Assembly (NCBI RefSeq): GCF_014199435.1
Contig: NZ_JACIJP010000002.1
Span: forward strand, 722,001-786,000
Origin: Sphingobium subterraneum
Lineage (GTDB): Bacteria; Pseudomonadota; Alphaproteobacteria; Sphingomonadales; Sphingomonadaceae
Length of the DNA stretch: 64,000 bases
Direction of reading: 5' to 3'
In this document: positions 17,011 to 25,110 of the stretch, one piece after another
Layout: the number at the start of each line of letters is the position of its first letter
Numbering within the stretch: position 1 is the first letter of the stretch
Program-made: the position numbers and the translations under genes
The notes under the pieces: generated by a model
What the model saw: the letters and a program-made list of their open reading frames with translations, nothing else
Told to the model about the DNA's origin: nothing
Databases searched by the model: none

Positions 17011-17817
17011 CTATCCGATGCCCGCCAGGAACGCGATGCGAAGGGTCTCGGACAGTGTATGCGTGCCAAGCTTTTCCATCAGATGGGCGCGGTAGATCTC
17101 TACAGTCCGCGGACTGATGTCGAGCGCGATGGCAATCATCTTGTTGGATTTTCCCTCCACCAGACCGATCAGCACTTCCCGCTCCCGCGTCGACAGTCGG
17201 GCAAGTTGTGAGCGGGCGCGATCAAGCGCCGCCGTCGCCGCCAGACCCTGACGGACCTTCCCCAGCGCCTCGTCGACCGTCATCATGAGCTGCACGGGGT
17301 CATCGGCTTGCGCAATATAATCGATTGCACCTGCCTTCATGACTTCGATCGCAATGCTGATCTCGGGATGGTTCGCCAGTACGACGCAGCGAAACCGCCC
17401 GTCGCGCTTGAGCGCCCGTATGCGAGACGCCGTCCCGCCGGGTGCGCCCTCATCGCGGATGACAACACAGCCCGGGTCCAGTTCGGAGCATTGCGCCAGA
17501 AATTCGTCCGCGCAGCCATACGCCATCACGACGGTATTATAACGATTGCACATCAGCGCGTGGAGAGCGCCCCGCGTCTGTACATTGCCGTCGAGGATAT
17601 AAATGTAGCTGAGTCCCAGCGACGCCCGGTCGGCGGATGAAAGGCGGTCTGCCTCCGGCGACCACAGGGCGAGCGGGGCAGACAGCCGCTCGTTGAGGGA
17701 ATGCCGCAGGATTGCTGGGGCATTGGGCCGGTCATCGGTCAGGTGGTGCGATTCGAAGATGCCGATGGGCTTTTGCCGTCCAAAGAGTTCATCGCCCTTT
17801 TTTGTGTCGAAGCTCAT
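17011..17817 (-). CDS. LuxR/FixJ-type regulator with a degenerate receiver domain
   Basis: A 268-residue transcription factor. The C-terminal HTH (about 205-265) is canonical: LSTREREVLIGLVEGKSNKMIA...SPRTVEIYRAHLMEKLG. Residues 71-190 align by eye with a FixJ receiver but lack its chemistry. The acidic pair is reduced to one Asp (ILDGN), the phospho-acceptor position reads VVIRDEGAPGG with Arg at the Asp place, Thr is Ala148, and the conserved Lys is Gln170. A 70-residue extension precedes it. It lies next to flaF at the edge of the motility block, so a role in flagellar control is a reasonable guess. Confidence 0.85.
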   Translation of the reverse strand: MSFDTKKGDELFGRQKPIGIFESHHLTDDRPNAPAILRHSLNERLSAPLALWSPEADRLSSADRASLGLSYIYILDGNVQTRGALHALMCNRYNTVVMAYGCADEFLAQCSELDPGCVVIRDEGAPGGTASRIRALKRDGRFRCVVLANHPEISIAIEVMKAGAIDYIAQADDPVQLMMTVDEALGKVRQGLAATAALDRARSQLARLSTREREVLIGLVEGKSNKMIAIALDISPRTVEIYRAHLMEKLGTHTLSETLRIAFLAGIG

Positions 17818-18004
17818 CGTAGACTCCCCCCCGGAGCGCAGGGTCCGGATGTCCGGACGTCAGCAGAGGGTCTTTTTAAACGGTAGGCCGCCCCGAATGC
17901 GCCCGAGATTGACCCGTTTTGGCGAAAGTCCGTAGCCTGTGCGCTCTGGGTCGCGGGATTGACGGGTAAAATATCTCCCTTTCGGATCATGTTGCGTCGC
18001 TCGC

Positions 18005-18355
18005 TCAGGAATGGCCCGCCAGACCCTCCATGATCATGCGATTGACGGCGATGAGATCTTCGATCCCTTCGCGTTCCGCAATGACCTCACTGCTGTGACG
18101 GTCGACCCATAAGGAGAGGGAGATAATGCCCGCACGCAGAGGGGGCGGCAGCCGGTTGGCGCTGTCGCCGCAGATCGCTCCAAAGGTCTGCCAGATTTCG
18201 CGGTTCCAGTGCAGAATATCGGCAAGGGCACGCCCCTGTTCGCCGCGTTGCTGTGCGTCGATCATCGCGCCAGTCACCTGGCTGAGCAGTCGATGTTCGG
18301 TATCGCGAGGATGTTCCGTCGCCACTTGCGCGCGCTTATAGGCCGATACGCTCAT
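18005..18355 (-). CDS. flaF: flagellar biosynthesis regulator FlaF
   Basis: A 116-residue FlaF protein, which in alphaproteobacteria promotes flagellin synthesis or secretion together with FlbT. The match covers the whole length: MSVSAYKRAQVATEHPRDTEHRLLSQVT, ILHWNREIWQTF, LRAGIISLSLWVDRHSSEV and the end NRMIMEGLAG. flbT and flagellin genes are not in view. It is divergent from motA, and the 179-base gap holds two copies of the CCTATMAT motif. Confidence 0.93.
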   Translation of the reverse strand: MSVSAYKRAQVATEHPRDTEHRLLSQVTGAMIDAQQRGEQGRALADILHWNREIWQTFGAICGDSANRLPPPLRAGIISLSLWVDRHSSEVIAEREGIEDLIAVNRMIMEGLAGHS

Positions 18356-18402
18356 TGTGCCTCCTGCGGCCCGGCGTGGTCCTACGCGCCGATTTTGATC
18401 CT

Positions 18403-18413
18403 TTGCCTATCAT
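18403..18413. promoter_or_regulatory. CCTATMAT motif, flaF side
   Basis: TTGCCTATCAT on the plus strand, nearly palindromic (CCTATCATAGA). It lies 48 bases upstream of flaF. It is one of five copies found in front of flagellar transcription units in this window. Either a -10 element or an operator is possible. Confidence 0.4.
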
Positions 18414-18487
18414 AGAACGGCCTTTGATCTCCGCCGCGCCCGTGTGTGACATTTCTTGGCGGCAACCGCGCGCCGGGCCGCATCCGT

Positions 18488-18495
18488 CCTATAAT
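18488..18495 (+). promoter_or_regulatory. CCTATMAT motif / -10 box of motA
   Basis: CCTATAAT contains a perfect TATAAT and lies 40 bases upstream of the motA start, a normal -10 distance. No convincing TTGACA-type box is visible 17 bases upstream, so an alternative sigma factor or an activator may be involved. Confidence 0.45.
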
Positions 18496-18534
18496 TGGCT
18501 TGAGCGTTAGCCATATTTCTGACGGACAATCCGA

Positions 18535-19419
18535 ATGCTGAACGGTGTGGGTTTCCTAATCATTCTTGTGTGCGTGTTCGGCAGCTATGTGATGGCTGGC
18601 GGCAAGCTGGAGATCATTCTCCACGCGCTTCCCCATGAGATGATGGCAATCGGCGGCGCGGCTTTGGGCGCGTTCATCGTCAGCAATTCCATGCACACCG
18701 TGAAGCTTGCGGGCAAAGGCCTGATGCGCTCGTTCAAAGGGCCACGCTGGAAGGATAACGGCTATCTGGACTTGCTGACGCTGCTGTTCCAGCTCCTAAC
18801 CTTGTTCCGGAAGAGCGGTGCGACCGCGCTCGAACCGCATCTCGACAATCCGCATGAAAGCAGCCTGTTCAGCCGATTTCCCGCTATCCTCGCCGATCAT
18901 CATCTTGTGGAGTTTCTCTGCGACTATCTGCGCATGATGACGGTGAATTTCGAGGATCCGAACCAGATCTCCGAAGCGATGGAAGCCGACATCGACCGGC
19001 ATCATCACGAAGAGCTGGAGCCGCAGCATGCCCTGCAAACCATGGCGGATGGCCTGCCTGCCATCGGCATCGTCGCGGCTGTGCTCGGCGTCATCAAGAC
19101 GATGGGCTCGATCGACCAGCCCGTAGAAATCCTTGGCGGCATGATCGGTGGAGCGCTGGTCGGTACGTTCATGGGTGTGCTCCTCTCCTACTGCATCGTC
19201 GGGCCGCTCGCGTCGAAGCTGCTCCAGACCGTGGAAGCGGATTCCAAGCCCTATAATCTCGTGAAAACGGCGATCGTCGGATACGCGCAGAACCTGCCGG
19301 TGCAGGTTGCCGTCGAGATCGCCCGGCGCATGACGCCCGCCAGCCACGCCCCCAGTTTCCAGACACTCGAAGCAGCACTTGATGAGGCGAAAAATGGACT
19401 CAATGCTCAACCCGCTTGA
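18535..19419 (+). CDS. motA: flagellar motor stator protein MotA
   Basis: A 294-residue inner-membrane protein that with MotB conducts ions and drives rotation. Four hydrophobic segments lie at about 5-22, 35-52, 170-190 and 205-225. Conserved are the first-loop GxxVxGGxLEIILHAxPHEMMAIGG and the TM3 region ADGLPAIGIVAAVLGVIKTMGSID with the key prolines; IGGALVGTFMGVLLSYCIVGPLA follows. It heads the chemotaxis operon, and motB is the tenth gene of that operon. Confidence 0.96.
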   Translation: MLNGVGFLIILVCVFGSYVMAGGKLEIILHALPHEMMAIGGAALGAFIVSNSMHTVKLAGKGLMRSFKGPRWKDNGYLDLLTLLFQLLTLFRKSGATALEPHLDNPHESSLFSRFPAILADHHLVEFLCDYLRMMTVNFEDPNQISEAMEADIDRHHHEELEPQHALQTMADGLPAIGIVAAVLGVIKTMGSIDQPVEILGGMIGGALVGTFMGVLLSYCIVGPLASKLLQTVEADSKPYNLVKTAIVGYAQNLPVQVAVEIARRMTPASHAPSFQTLEAALDEAKNGLNAQPA

Positions 19420-19723
19420 TGATGCCGGTCCGGACGGGCGGATAATCATGCCCGCAAACGTGACCACGGTACTGGCCGAGGATTTGCGCGCGCGGCTGGT
19501 GCTCGCGGCGGATCACGACGAGGCGATCTTCATCGATGCCTCGGAAACCGAAACTGTGGGCCAGGCGGCGCTCCAGCTCCTGATCGCCGCGCAGCGGGAG
19601 GCGGCACGTCTCGGTTTACCCTTTGTCATCGAGAACATGCGGCCTGAACTGGTGGCCCGGATCGCGCGCCTGGGCTTTGGCGAATTGCTCGGCTTGTCGA
19701 CGGCAGAGGAGATCGCGCCATGA
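19394..19723 (+). CDS. STAS-domain protein in the che operon
   Basis: A 109-residue single STAS domain, as in anti-sigma-factor antagonists and some chemotaxis clusters. IIMPANVTTVLAEDLRARL corresponds to the first strand and helix. FIDASETETVGQAALQLLIAAQREA has the conserved D-x-S region, with the serine available for phosphorylation. It overlaps the end of motA by 26 bases, and GAGGCGA precedes the ATG at 19394. It overlaps cheY by ATGA. Its partner kinase or target is unknown. Confidence 0.85.
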   Translation: MDSMLNPLDDAGPDGRIIMPANVTTVLAEDLRARLVLAADHDEAIFIDASETETVGQAALQLLIAAQREAARLGLPFVIENMRPELVARIARLGFGELLGLSTAEEIAP

Positions 19724-20085
19724 GCAAGCGCATACTGACGGTCGATGATTCGGCGAGCATGCGGATGCTACTCAGGGTTTCTCTGACTGCGCAGGGCTAT
19801 GACATCGAGGGCGCAGAGGATGGCGTCCACGGCCTTGCCCGGATGCAGGAGGTCGATCCCGACCTGCTCATCACCGATATCAACATGCCGCACATGGACG
19901 GGTTCGAGCTGATCGAGGCGGTGCGCGCGCTGCCCCGCTTTCGCGGAACGCCGATCCTCGTCCTGTCCACGGAATTTTCCGAAGAAAAGAAAACGCGGGC
20001 GCGGTCTGCAGGGGCGACCGGGTGGATCACCAAGCCGTTTGATGCCGAGAAATTGGGAGCGGCGATCCGCCGGGTATGTCCATGA
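19720..20085 (+). CDS. cheY: chemotaxis response regulator CheY (first copy)
   Basis: A 121-residue single receiver domain. All active residues are present: the acidic pair in LTVDDSASM, the phospho-acceptor Asp in DLLITDINMPHMDGFEL, Ser in LVLSTEFSEEKKT and Lys in WITKPFDAEKL. It would be phosphorylated by CheA and either act at the motor or serve as a phosphate sink. It overlaps the STAS gene and cheA. A second cheY lies at 23799. Confidence 0.95.
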   Translation: MSKRILTVDDSASMRMLLRVSLTAQGYDIEGAEDGVHGLARMQEVDPDLLITDINMPHMDGFELIEAVRALPRFRGTPILVLSTEFSEEKKTRARSAGATGWITKPFDAEKLGAAIRRVCP

Positions 20086-22229
20086 GCAACAATGAACTCG
20101 ACGAGATCCAGGCAATTTTCTTCGAAGAATGCACGGAGGGTCTGGCGACGGCCGAAGCCGGACTGTCAGCAATGGCGTCAGGCGATGCCTCACAGGATGT
20201 GATTGCCGGTGTGTTTCGTGCGGTGCACTCCATCAAGGGTGGCGCCGGGGCGTTCGGCCATGACGCGTTGCTCGCCTTTTCGCACGCGTTCGAGAATGTG
20301 CTCGACAAGGTGCGGGCGGGCGACATCCCCGCGAACGCCGAGATCGGCCAGCGGCTGCTGGCGGCATTCGATGTGCTGGCCGATCATGTCAACGCGGCCA
20401 TCGGCCGGTGCGACATGCCCGATGACCATCAGGCGCGAACGATGCTGGATAGCTTACTCGAAGCGGCTGGGCGCGATGCTCCCATCGCCGAGGCGGATCG
20501 CACGGCGGCCGTTGCGCCCGAAGCCGACGACTTCGGGTTTGTGCCCGTCGTCGCCACCAGCCTTGACTTTGACACGCCCGACGGAGCCGACCCCGATGCG
20601 GCTGCGCTGGCCGACAGGGAAGCGGACGACCGGCCCTGGATCATTACCTTTTCGCCCTCCCGCGCGGCCATGGCGAACGGCGCGGAACCGCTGCTGCTGA
20701 TTCGCGAGCTGGAGCGGATGGGCGCCAGCGTCGTGGCTGCCGATGCGGATACGCTGCCGCCACTGCGCGAGCTCGATCCGGAACAATCCTATATCGGATG
20801 GACGCTGACCATCTCCGGCGCGGTCGACCAGTCCGAAATCGAGGAATGTTTCGATTTTGTCGCCCCGGACAGCCGGGTGGAATATCGGCGGAATGTGCCT
20901 GAAACGCCGGACAGGTCGGATGCGGTGGAGGCCGATCCGGCTGGCTCGACGGGACTGCATCTTGTGTCCGATGCCGATCCCGCCGCGCGGACCGGCGGGA
21001 CGTCGACAGCGGACATCAAGGCCGCCGAGACCGCGTCGCAGACGATCCGCATTGACGTCACCCGCCTCGACATGCTGCTGAACCTTGTCGGCGAACTCGT
21101 CATCCGCAACTCGATCCTGACCGACCGTCTGCCGCCCGAAGAGCATGAGAAGGTCGAACTGCCGCAGCTCGGGCGCCTGACCCGAGAGATCCAGGACAAT
21201 GTCATGTCGCTGCGCGCCCAGCCGATCCGGCAGGCGTTTTCGCGTGTGCCCCGGATTGTGCGCGAGCTGTGCGCAACGACCGAAAAGCAGGTCAATCTGG
21301 AGGTGCAGGGGGAGACCACCGAGGTCGACAAGAGCGTGATCGAGAAGATCGGCGAGCCACTGACCCATATGATCCGCAACGCCATCGACCACGGCCTCGA
21401 AAGTCCGGACGAGCGGGCTGCGGCGGGGAAGAATCCCATCGGCACCGTCCGGTTGTCCGCGGAGCAAAAGGGCGCCCGTATCGTCATCCGGGTGAGCGAT
21501 GACGGGCGTGGCATAGATCGGGAAAGGGTCCGCCAGAAGGCCATCGAAAAAGGCATCATCGGCGCGGATGCGTCGCTGAGCGACGACGAGATCGACAATC
21601 TGATCTGCGCGCCGGGCTTTTCCACGGCGGAGACGATTTCCAACATCTCCGGACGTGGCGTCGGCATGGATGTTGTGCGCACCAATGTCGAGGCACTGGG
21701 CGGGCGGATCGATATTTTCTCCACACCGGGGCAGGGCACCAGCTTCACAATGGTGCTGCCGCTGACGCTCGCGATCCTCGACGGCATGATCGTGCAATTG
21801 GCCGGGCAGCGTTATGTCGTGCCGCTCAGCCATGTCATCGAATCAATCAGCCCGCAGCCGGGGCAGGTCAAGGCGCTGTCTCCGCGTTCCGAAGTGATCG
21901 ATCTGCGCGGCAACTATGTGCCGGTGTGCCGTGTCAGCGATCTGTTCGGCCTGCACGCCAACGACCGCAGGAGCCCGGAAGAGTCGCTGGTCATCATCGT
22001 CGAAAGCGAGATCGCGGGCTGCATTGGCTTGATGGTCGACAGCATCGACGATCGCCGGGAACTGGTGGTCAAAAGCCTTGACCAGCATCTCTACCCGATC
22101 AGCGGCCTGAGCGGAGCCACGATATTGGGCGACGGCTCGATCGCCCTGATCCTCGACATCGATGCCCTTGTGTCCTCGGCGCAGGCCGCGGGCGGCAGCA
22201 AATTTACCCTGAAAGGAGTGGCAGCATGA
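20076..22229 (+). CDS. cheA: chemotaxis histidine kinase CheA
   Basis: The central chemotaxis kinase, 717 residues. The P1 Hpt domain has the phosphorylated His51 in VHSIKGGAGAFGHD. A P2-like region with acidic linkers spans about 150-320. P3 (dimerisation) and the P4 ATPase follow (HMIRNAIDHGLESP N-box, VSDDGRGIDR G1, NISGRGVGMDVV G2). The P5 CheW-like domain is at the C-terminus (LAILDGMIVQLAGQRYVVPL). The ATG at 20076 overlaps cheY by 10 bases; the ATG at 20082, forming ATGA with the cheY stop, is an equally good start. Confidence 0.97.
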   Translation: MSMSNNELDEIQAIFFEECTEGLATAEAGLSAMASGDASQDVIAGVFRAVHSIKGGAGAFGHDALLAFSHAFENVLDKVRAGDIPANAEIGQRLLAAFDVLADHVNAAIGRCDMPDDHQARTMLDSLLEAAGRDAPIAEADRTAAVAPEADDFGFVPVVATSLDFDTPDGADPDAAALADREADDRPWIITFSPSRAAMANGAEPLLLIRELERMGASVVAADADTLPPLRELDPEQSYIGWTLTISGAVDQSEIEECFDFVAPDSRVEYRRNVPETPDRSDAVEADPAGSTGLHLVSDADPAARTGGTSTADIKAAETASQTIRIDVTRLDMLLNLVGELVIRNSILTDRLPPEEHEKVELPQLGRLTREIQDNVMSLRAQPIRQAFSRVPRIVRELCATTEKQVNLEVQGETTEVDKSVIEKIGEPLTHMIRNAIDHGLESPDERAAAGKNPIGTVRLSAEQKGARIVIRVSDDGRGIDRERVRQKAIEKGIIGADASLSDDEIDNLICAPGFSTAETISNISGRGVGMDVVRTNVEALGGRIDIFSTPGQGTSFTMVLPLTLAILDGMIVQLAGQRYVVPLSHVIESISPQPGQVKALSPRSEVIDLRGNYVPVCRVSDLFGLHANDRRSPEESLVIIVESEIAGCIGLMVDSIDDRRELVVKSLDQHLYPISGLSGATILGDGSIALILDIDALVSSAQAAGGSKFTLKGVAA

Positions 22230-22726
22230 CACAGGAAGCCCCAGCGGCGCAGGATCTGAAATTCGTCACTTTCTCTCTCTCCGGGCAGATGTTCGGCATA
22301 GCGATGACGGCGCTGGTCGAGATCCGCGAGTGGGAGGAGCCGACGCCCCTGCCAGGTGTGCCATCCTATGTGCGCGGCGTTACGAACCTGCGCGGCAATG
22401 TCGTGCCGGTGGTGGGCCTGGCTGAGCGGCTGGGCTGGCCACCAAGCGTGACGCACGCGCGATCCTGCATCCTCGTCGTCAATCTCGACGGCAAGCAGGC
22501 GGGCTTTCTTGTGGACGAAATGAACGACATCGTGTCGATCAGTACCGCCGACGTCCAGCCGCCGCCCGCGCTCGATGGTGCCGATACCTCGATGATTTAC
22601 GGGCTGGTCCGCGTGTTTGACCGCAACAGCGACACCGGGACCAAGACGGACGACCGCGGCGTCATGGTTTCGCTGATTGATGTCGCCGCGTTGAGCCTGA
22701 CGCGCGATCTGGATGCCGCTGCGTGA
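22226..22726 (+). CDS. cheW: chemotaxis coupling protein CheW
   Basis: A 166-residue CheW that links receptors to CheA. LKFVTFSLSGQMFGIAMTALVEIREWEEPTPLPGVPSYVRGVTNLRGNVVPVV carries the receptor-binding surface with the conserved VRGVxNLRG. The C-terminal part SRDLDAAA is short. It overlaps cheA by ATGA and cheB by GTGA, which indicates coupled translation. Confidence 0.96.
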   Translation: MTQEAPAAQDLKFVTFSLSGQMFGIAMTALVEIREWEEPTPLPGVPSYVRGVTNLRGNVVPVVGLAERLGWPPSVTHARSCILVVNLDGKQAGFLVDEMNDIVSISTADVQPPPALDGADTSMIYGLVRVFDRNSDTGTKTDDRGVMVSLIDVAALSLTRDLDAAA

Positions 22727-23799
22727 ACGCACAATGCGCCTTCGCTCCGGAACCGTCCATGAAACGTCGCGTCCGCACCCTGATCGTCGACGACAGCCCG
22801 TCGATGCGCGCGGTGCTGAGGACGATCCTATCGTCCGATCCCGACATCGAAGTCGTCGGTGTAGCGGCCGAACCGGCAAAGGCGCGGCAGATGATCAAGG
22901 ATCTCAACCCCGATGTCCTGACGCTCGATGTCGAGATGCCGGGGATGAACGGGATCGAATTTCTGGAAAAGATCATGCGGCTGCGGCCGATGCCGGTCGT
23001 CATGTGCTCGACACTGACGGCGCGCGGTGCGGACATAACGATCGAGGCAATGCGGTTGGGCGCGGTCGATTGCATCGCCAAGCCTACCGGTGGTCCGGCG
23101 GCAGTTCTGGGTACTGCGCCGCAATTGTGCGAGACAGTCAAGGCAGCGGCGCGTTCGACCATACGGCCGATCGATCACAGCCCCCGGCATCCGTCCGCTA
23201 GCGGGCCGCCGATGGCCCTCGACCGGGTGATCGCCATCGGCGCGTCCACCGGCGGCGTGGAGGCGCTGTTCGCGCTGCTTTCCGCCTTGCCCGCGCAGGT
23301 GCCGCCGATTCTGATCGTCCAGCACATGCCGGGCCTGTTTACGCCAGGCTTTGCCGCGCGGCTCGACAAGCTTTGCGCGATGCGTGTGGTGGAAGCGAAG
23401 GACGGCGACCCGCTCCAGTCGGGGACCGCCTATATCGCGCCGGGCAGCGAAGCCCATATGACGCTGAGTGGTGGCCGCAACGGTTGCCTGCGCCTTGTCG
23501 CCGACGCTCCGGTGAGTGGGCATCGGCCGTCCGTCGACAGGCTCTTCGAGAGCTGCGCCGCGCTGGGAAGCCGGGCCATCGGCATAATCCTGACCGGCAT
23601 GGGGCAGGATGGTGCGGAGGGTCTCTTTGCGATGCGACAGGCCGGGGCTACGACCTTCGGCCAGAGCGCTGAAAGCTGTGTCATCTACGGTATGCCCAAA
23701 TCCGCCTTGCAGCGGGGTGGGGTCGAACAGGAAATCGATCTTGCCGCGATGCCAATGGCGATCATCCGCGCCTGCTGCGAAACCATGAGGGTGAACTGA
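22723..23799 (+). CDS. cheB: protein-glutamate methylesterase/deamidase CheB
   Basis: Removes methyl groups from receptors in adaptation. It has 358 residues from GTG at 22723 (GTGA overlap with cheW); an ATG at 22759 (MKRRVRTL) is an alternative. The receiver domain has the acceptor Asp69 in LTLDVEMPGMNGIEF. The C-terminal esterase has the catalytic Ser in GASTGG, His in QHMPG and Asp in GMGQDGAEG. No cheR, its methyltransferase partner, is found in this window. Confidence 0.97.
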   Translation: MNAQCAFAPEPSMKRRVRTLIVDDSPSMRAVLRTILSSDPDIEVVGVAAEPAKARQMIKDLNPDVLTLDVEMPGMNGIEFLEKIMRLRPMPVVMCSTLTARGADITIEAMRLGAVDCIAKPTGGPAAVLGTAPQLCETVKAAARSTIRPIDHSPRHPSASGPPMALDRVIAIGASTGGVEALFALLSALPAQVPPILIVQHMPGLFTPGFAARLDKLCAMRVVEAKDGDPLQSGTAYIAPGSEAHMTLSGGRNGCLRLVADAPVSGHRPSVDRLFESCAALGSRAIGIILTGMGQDGAEGLFAMRQAGATTFGQSAESCVIYGMPKSALQRGGVEQEIDLAAMPMAIIRACCETMRVN

Positions 23800-24188
23800 T
23801 GCCCGCTGCCTCGGCAATCAAGGTGATGGTCGTCGACGACCAGACCAGCATGCGCGCGATGATCCGCCGCACGTTGCAGGATCTCGGCTTCCGCGACGTT
23901 CGGGACAAACCGAGCGCGGTCGAGGCACTCCCTTCGGTCAAGGCCGACCGGGTGCACCTCATCATCTCCGACTACAACATGCCGGACATGGATGGACTGG
24001 CATTTCTCCAGGCGGTGCGGAGCGATCCGGTGATCGGCAAGACGGTGTTCATCATGCTGACCGGCTCCTCGGAAAAGTCGGTCGTGCAAAAGGCCGCGGA
24101 GCTGGGCGTCAACAATTATGTCGTCAAACCCTTCGCGCCTGCCGCTCTCAAGGAAAAGATCGAGCGCGTCTTCGGTGAGCTGACCTGA
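23799..24188 (+). CDS. cheY: chemotaxis response regulator CheY (second copy)
   Basis: A 129-residue receiver domain with VVDDQTSMRAMIRRTL, the phospho-acceptor in LIISDYNMPDMDGLAFL, Thr in IMLTGSSEKS and Lys in NYVVKPFAP. Its helix-1 sequence differs clearly from the first CheY, so the two are not a recent duplication. Which one binds the flagellar switch cannot be told. It starts on the last base of the cheB stop, with cheD 2 bases downstream. Confidence 0.95.
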   Translation: MPAASAIKVMVVDDQTSMRAMIRRTLQDLGFRDVRDKPSAVEALPSVKADRVHLIISDYNMPDMDGLAFLQAVRSDPVIGKTVFIMLTGSSEKSVVQKAAELGVNNYVVKPFAPAALKEKIERVFGELT

Positions 24189-24190
24189 CC

Positions 24191-24751
24191 ATGCAGCGCA
24201 TCGCCATCGTCCAAGGCCAACATGCCATCGCCGATGATCCCGACACGATCATCACCACCCTGCTGGGCTCGTGTATCGCCGTATGCCTCCACGATGCGGA
24301 AGCAAAGCTCGGCGGCATGAATCATTTCCTGCTGGGCGAGCCCGAACCACAGCACAGGGTCCGTCCCGAAGACAGGCACCGCTATGGCTTGCACGCGATG
24401 GAGCTGCTGATCAATGCGATGATGCAGAAAGGAGCCGCGCGGCACCGGCTGCGCGCGCACGTCTTTGGGGGCGCGAATGTCGTCCCGGCATTCGGTAAGA
24501 TCGGCACGGCCAATGGCGAATTCGCTCTGCGTTTTTTGGGCACGGAAGGCATCGCGATTGGCCATTGCGCGCTGGGCGGTATCCTGCCCCGCAAGGTGGA
24601 GTTCCGGCCGTGGGACGGGACGGTGCACACCAGCACCATTGAGGAGCGATTTGCGCCACCGCCGCGCCCGTCCGCAGCCCCGCAGGTCCAGATGCAGGGG
24701 TCGGATATGCCGGACGAATATAGCCATGGCGACGTGGAGTTGTTTCGGTGA
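24191..24751 (+). CDS. cheD: chemoreceptor glutamine deamidase CheD
   Basis: Deamidates receptor glutamines; 186 residues. The catalytic Cys-His pair appears in TLLGSCIAVCLHD and GGMNHFLLG, and the Thr in the HRYGLHAMELLINAMM region follows the family plan. RAHVFGGANV and IAIGHCALGG are also conserved. The C-terminal 30 residues are a variable Pro-rich tail. Confidence 0.95.
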   Translation: MQRIAIVQGQHAIADDPDTIITTLLGSCIAVCLHDAEAKLGGMNHFLLGEPEPQHRVRPEDRHRYGLHAMELLINAMMQKGAARHRLRAHVFGGANVVPAFGKIGTANGEFALRFLGTEGIAIGHCALGGILPRKVEFRPWDGTVHTSTIEERFAPPPRPSAAPQVQMQGSDMPDEYSHGDVELFR

Positions 24752-24801
24752 CCGGGTCCGCCTGCTTCTCCTCTTTCTCTCCCCAGCAAGTACGGTGACC
24801 C

Positions 24802-25110
24802 ATGCCCTTCCACCCGTCCGTTTATCCGCTGTGTTCCGCCATCTCCAACGAACTACGCGACCTGCGCCGCCAGCTTGAACGGCTCGCCGAGCGGCTGTGC
24901 CTGGACGAAAATTTTGTCATCCATCATGTGAGCAGCCTCCAGCTGTTCGATGCGCTCACGCAGCATGTGGAGGAAAGCGCCTGCCTGCTCGACCGGCTCT
25001 CAGACGGGATGCAGTCTGCAGAGGCCTTGAGCCTCGTGCGGCTGGGGGCGCTGCAGGAACGCTTGCGTTCGGCGCTTGAAGAGAACGCCGACGATGTTCG
25101 GTTGCCCTGA
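24802..25110 (+). CDS. small che-operon protein with a DxxxQ motif (possible CheZ/CheT-like phosphatase)
   Basis: A 102-residue, almost entirely helical protein between cheD and motB. Two helices are visible: SNELRDLRRQLERLAERLCLDE and LQLFDALTQHVEESACLLDRLSDG. The second holds Asp50-x-x-x-Gln54, the same spacing as the catalytic pair of the CheY phosphatase CheZ, also reported for the small alphaproteobacterial protein CheT. No other che phosphatase gene (cheC, cheX, cheZ) is seen. The function is therefore a hypothesis from motif plus position. It overlaps motB by one base (TGATG). Confidence 0.7.
   Translation: MPFHPSVYPLCSAISNELRDLRRQLERLAERLCLDENFVIHHVSSLQLFDALTQHVEESACLLDRLSDGMQSAEALSLVRLGALQERLRSALEENADDVRLP

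Noticed and set aside
18430..18534. Sigma-54 promoter before motA (CTTGGCGGCAACCGC)
   Set aside because: TTGGC is present but the GC at -12 with the fixed 10-base spacing is not. The CCTATAAT box is the better candidate.
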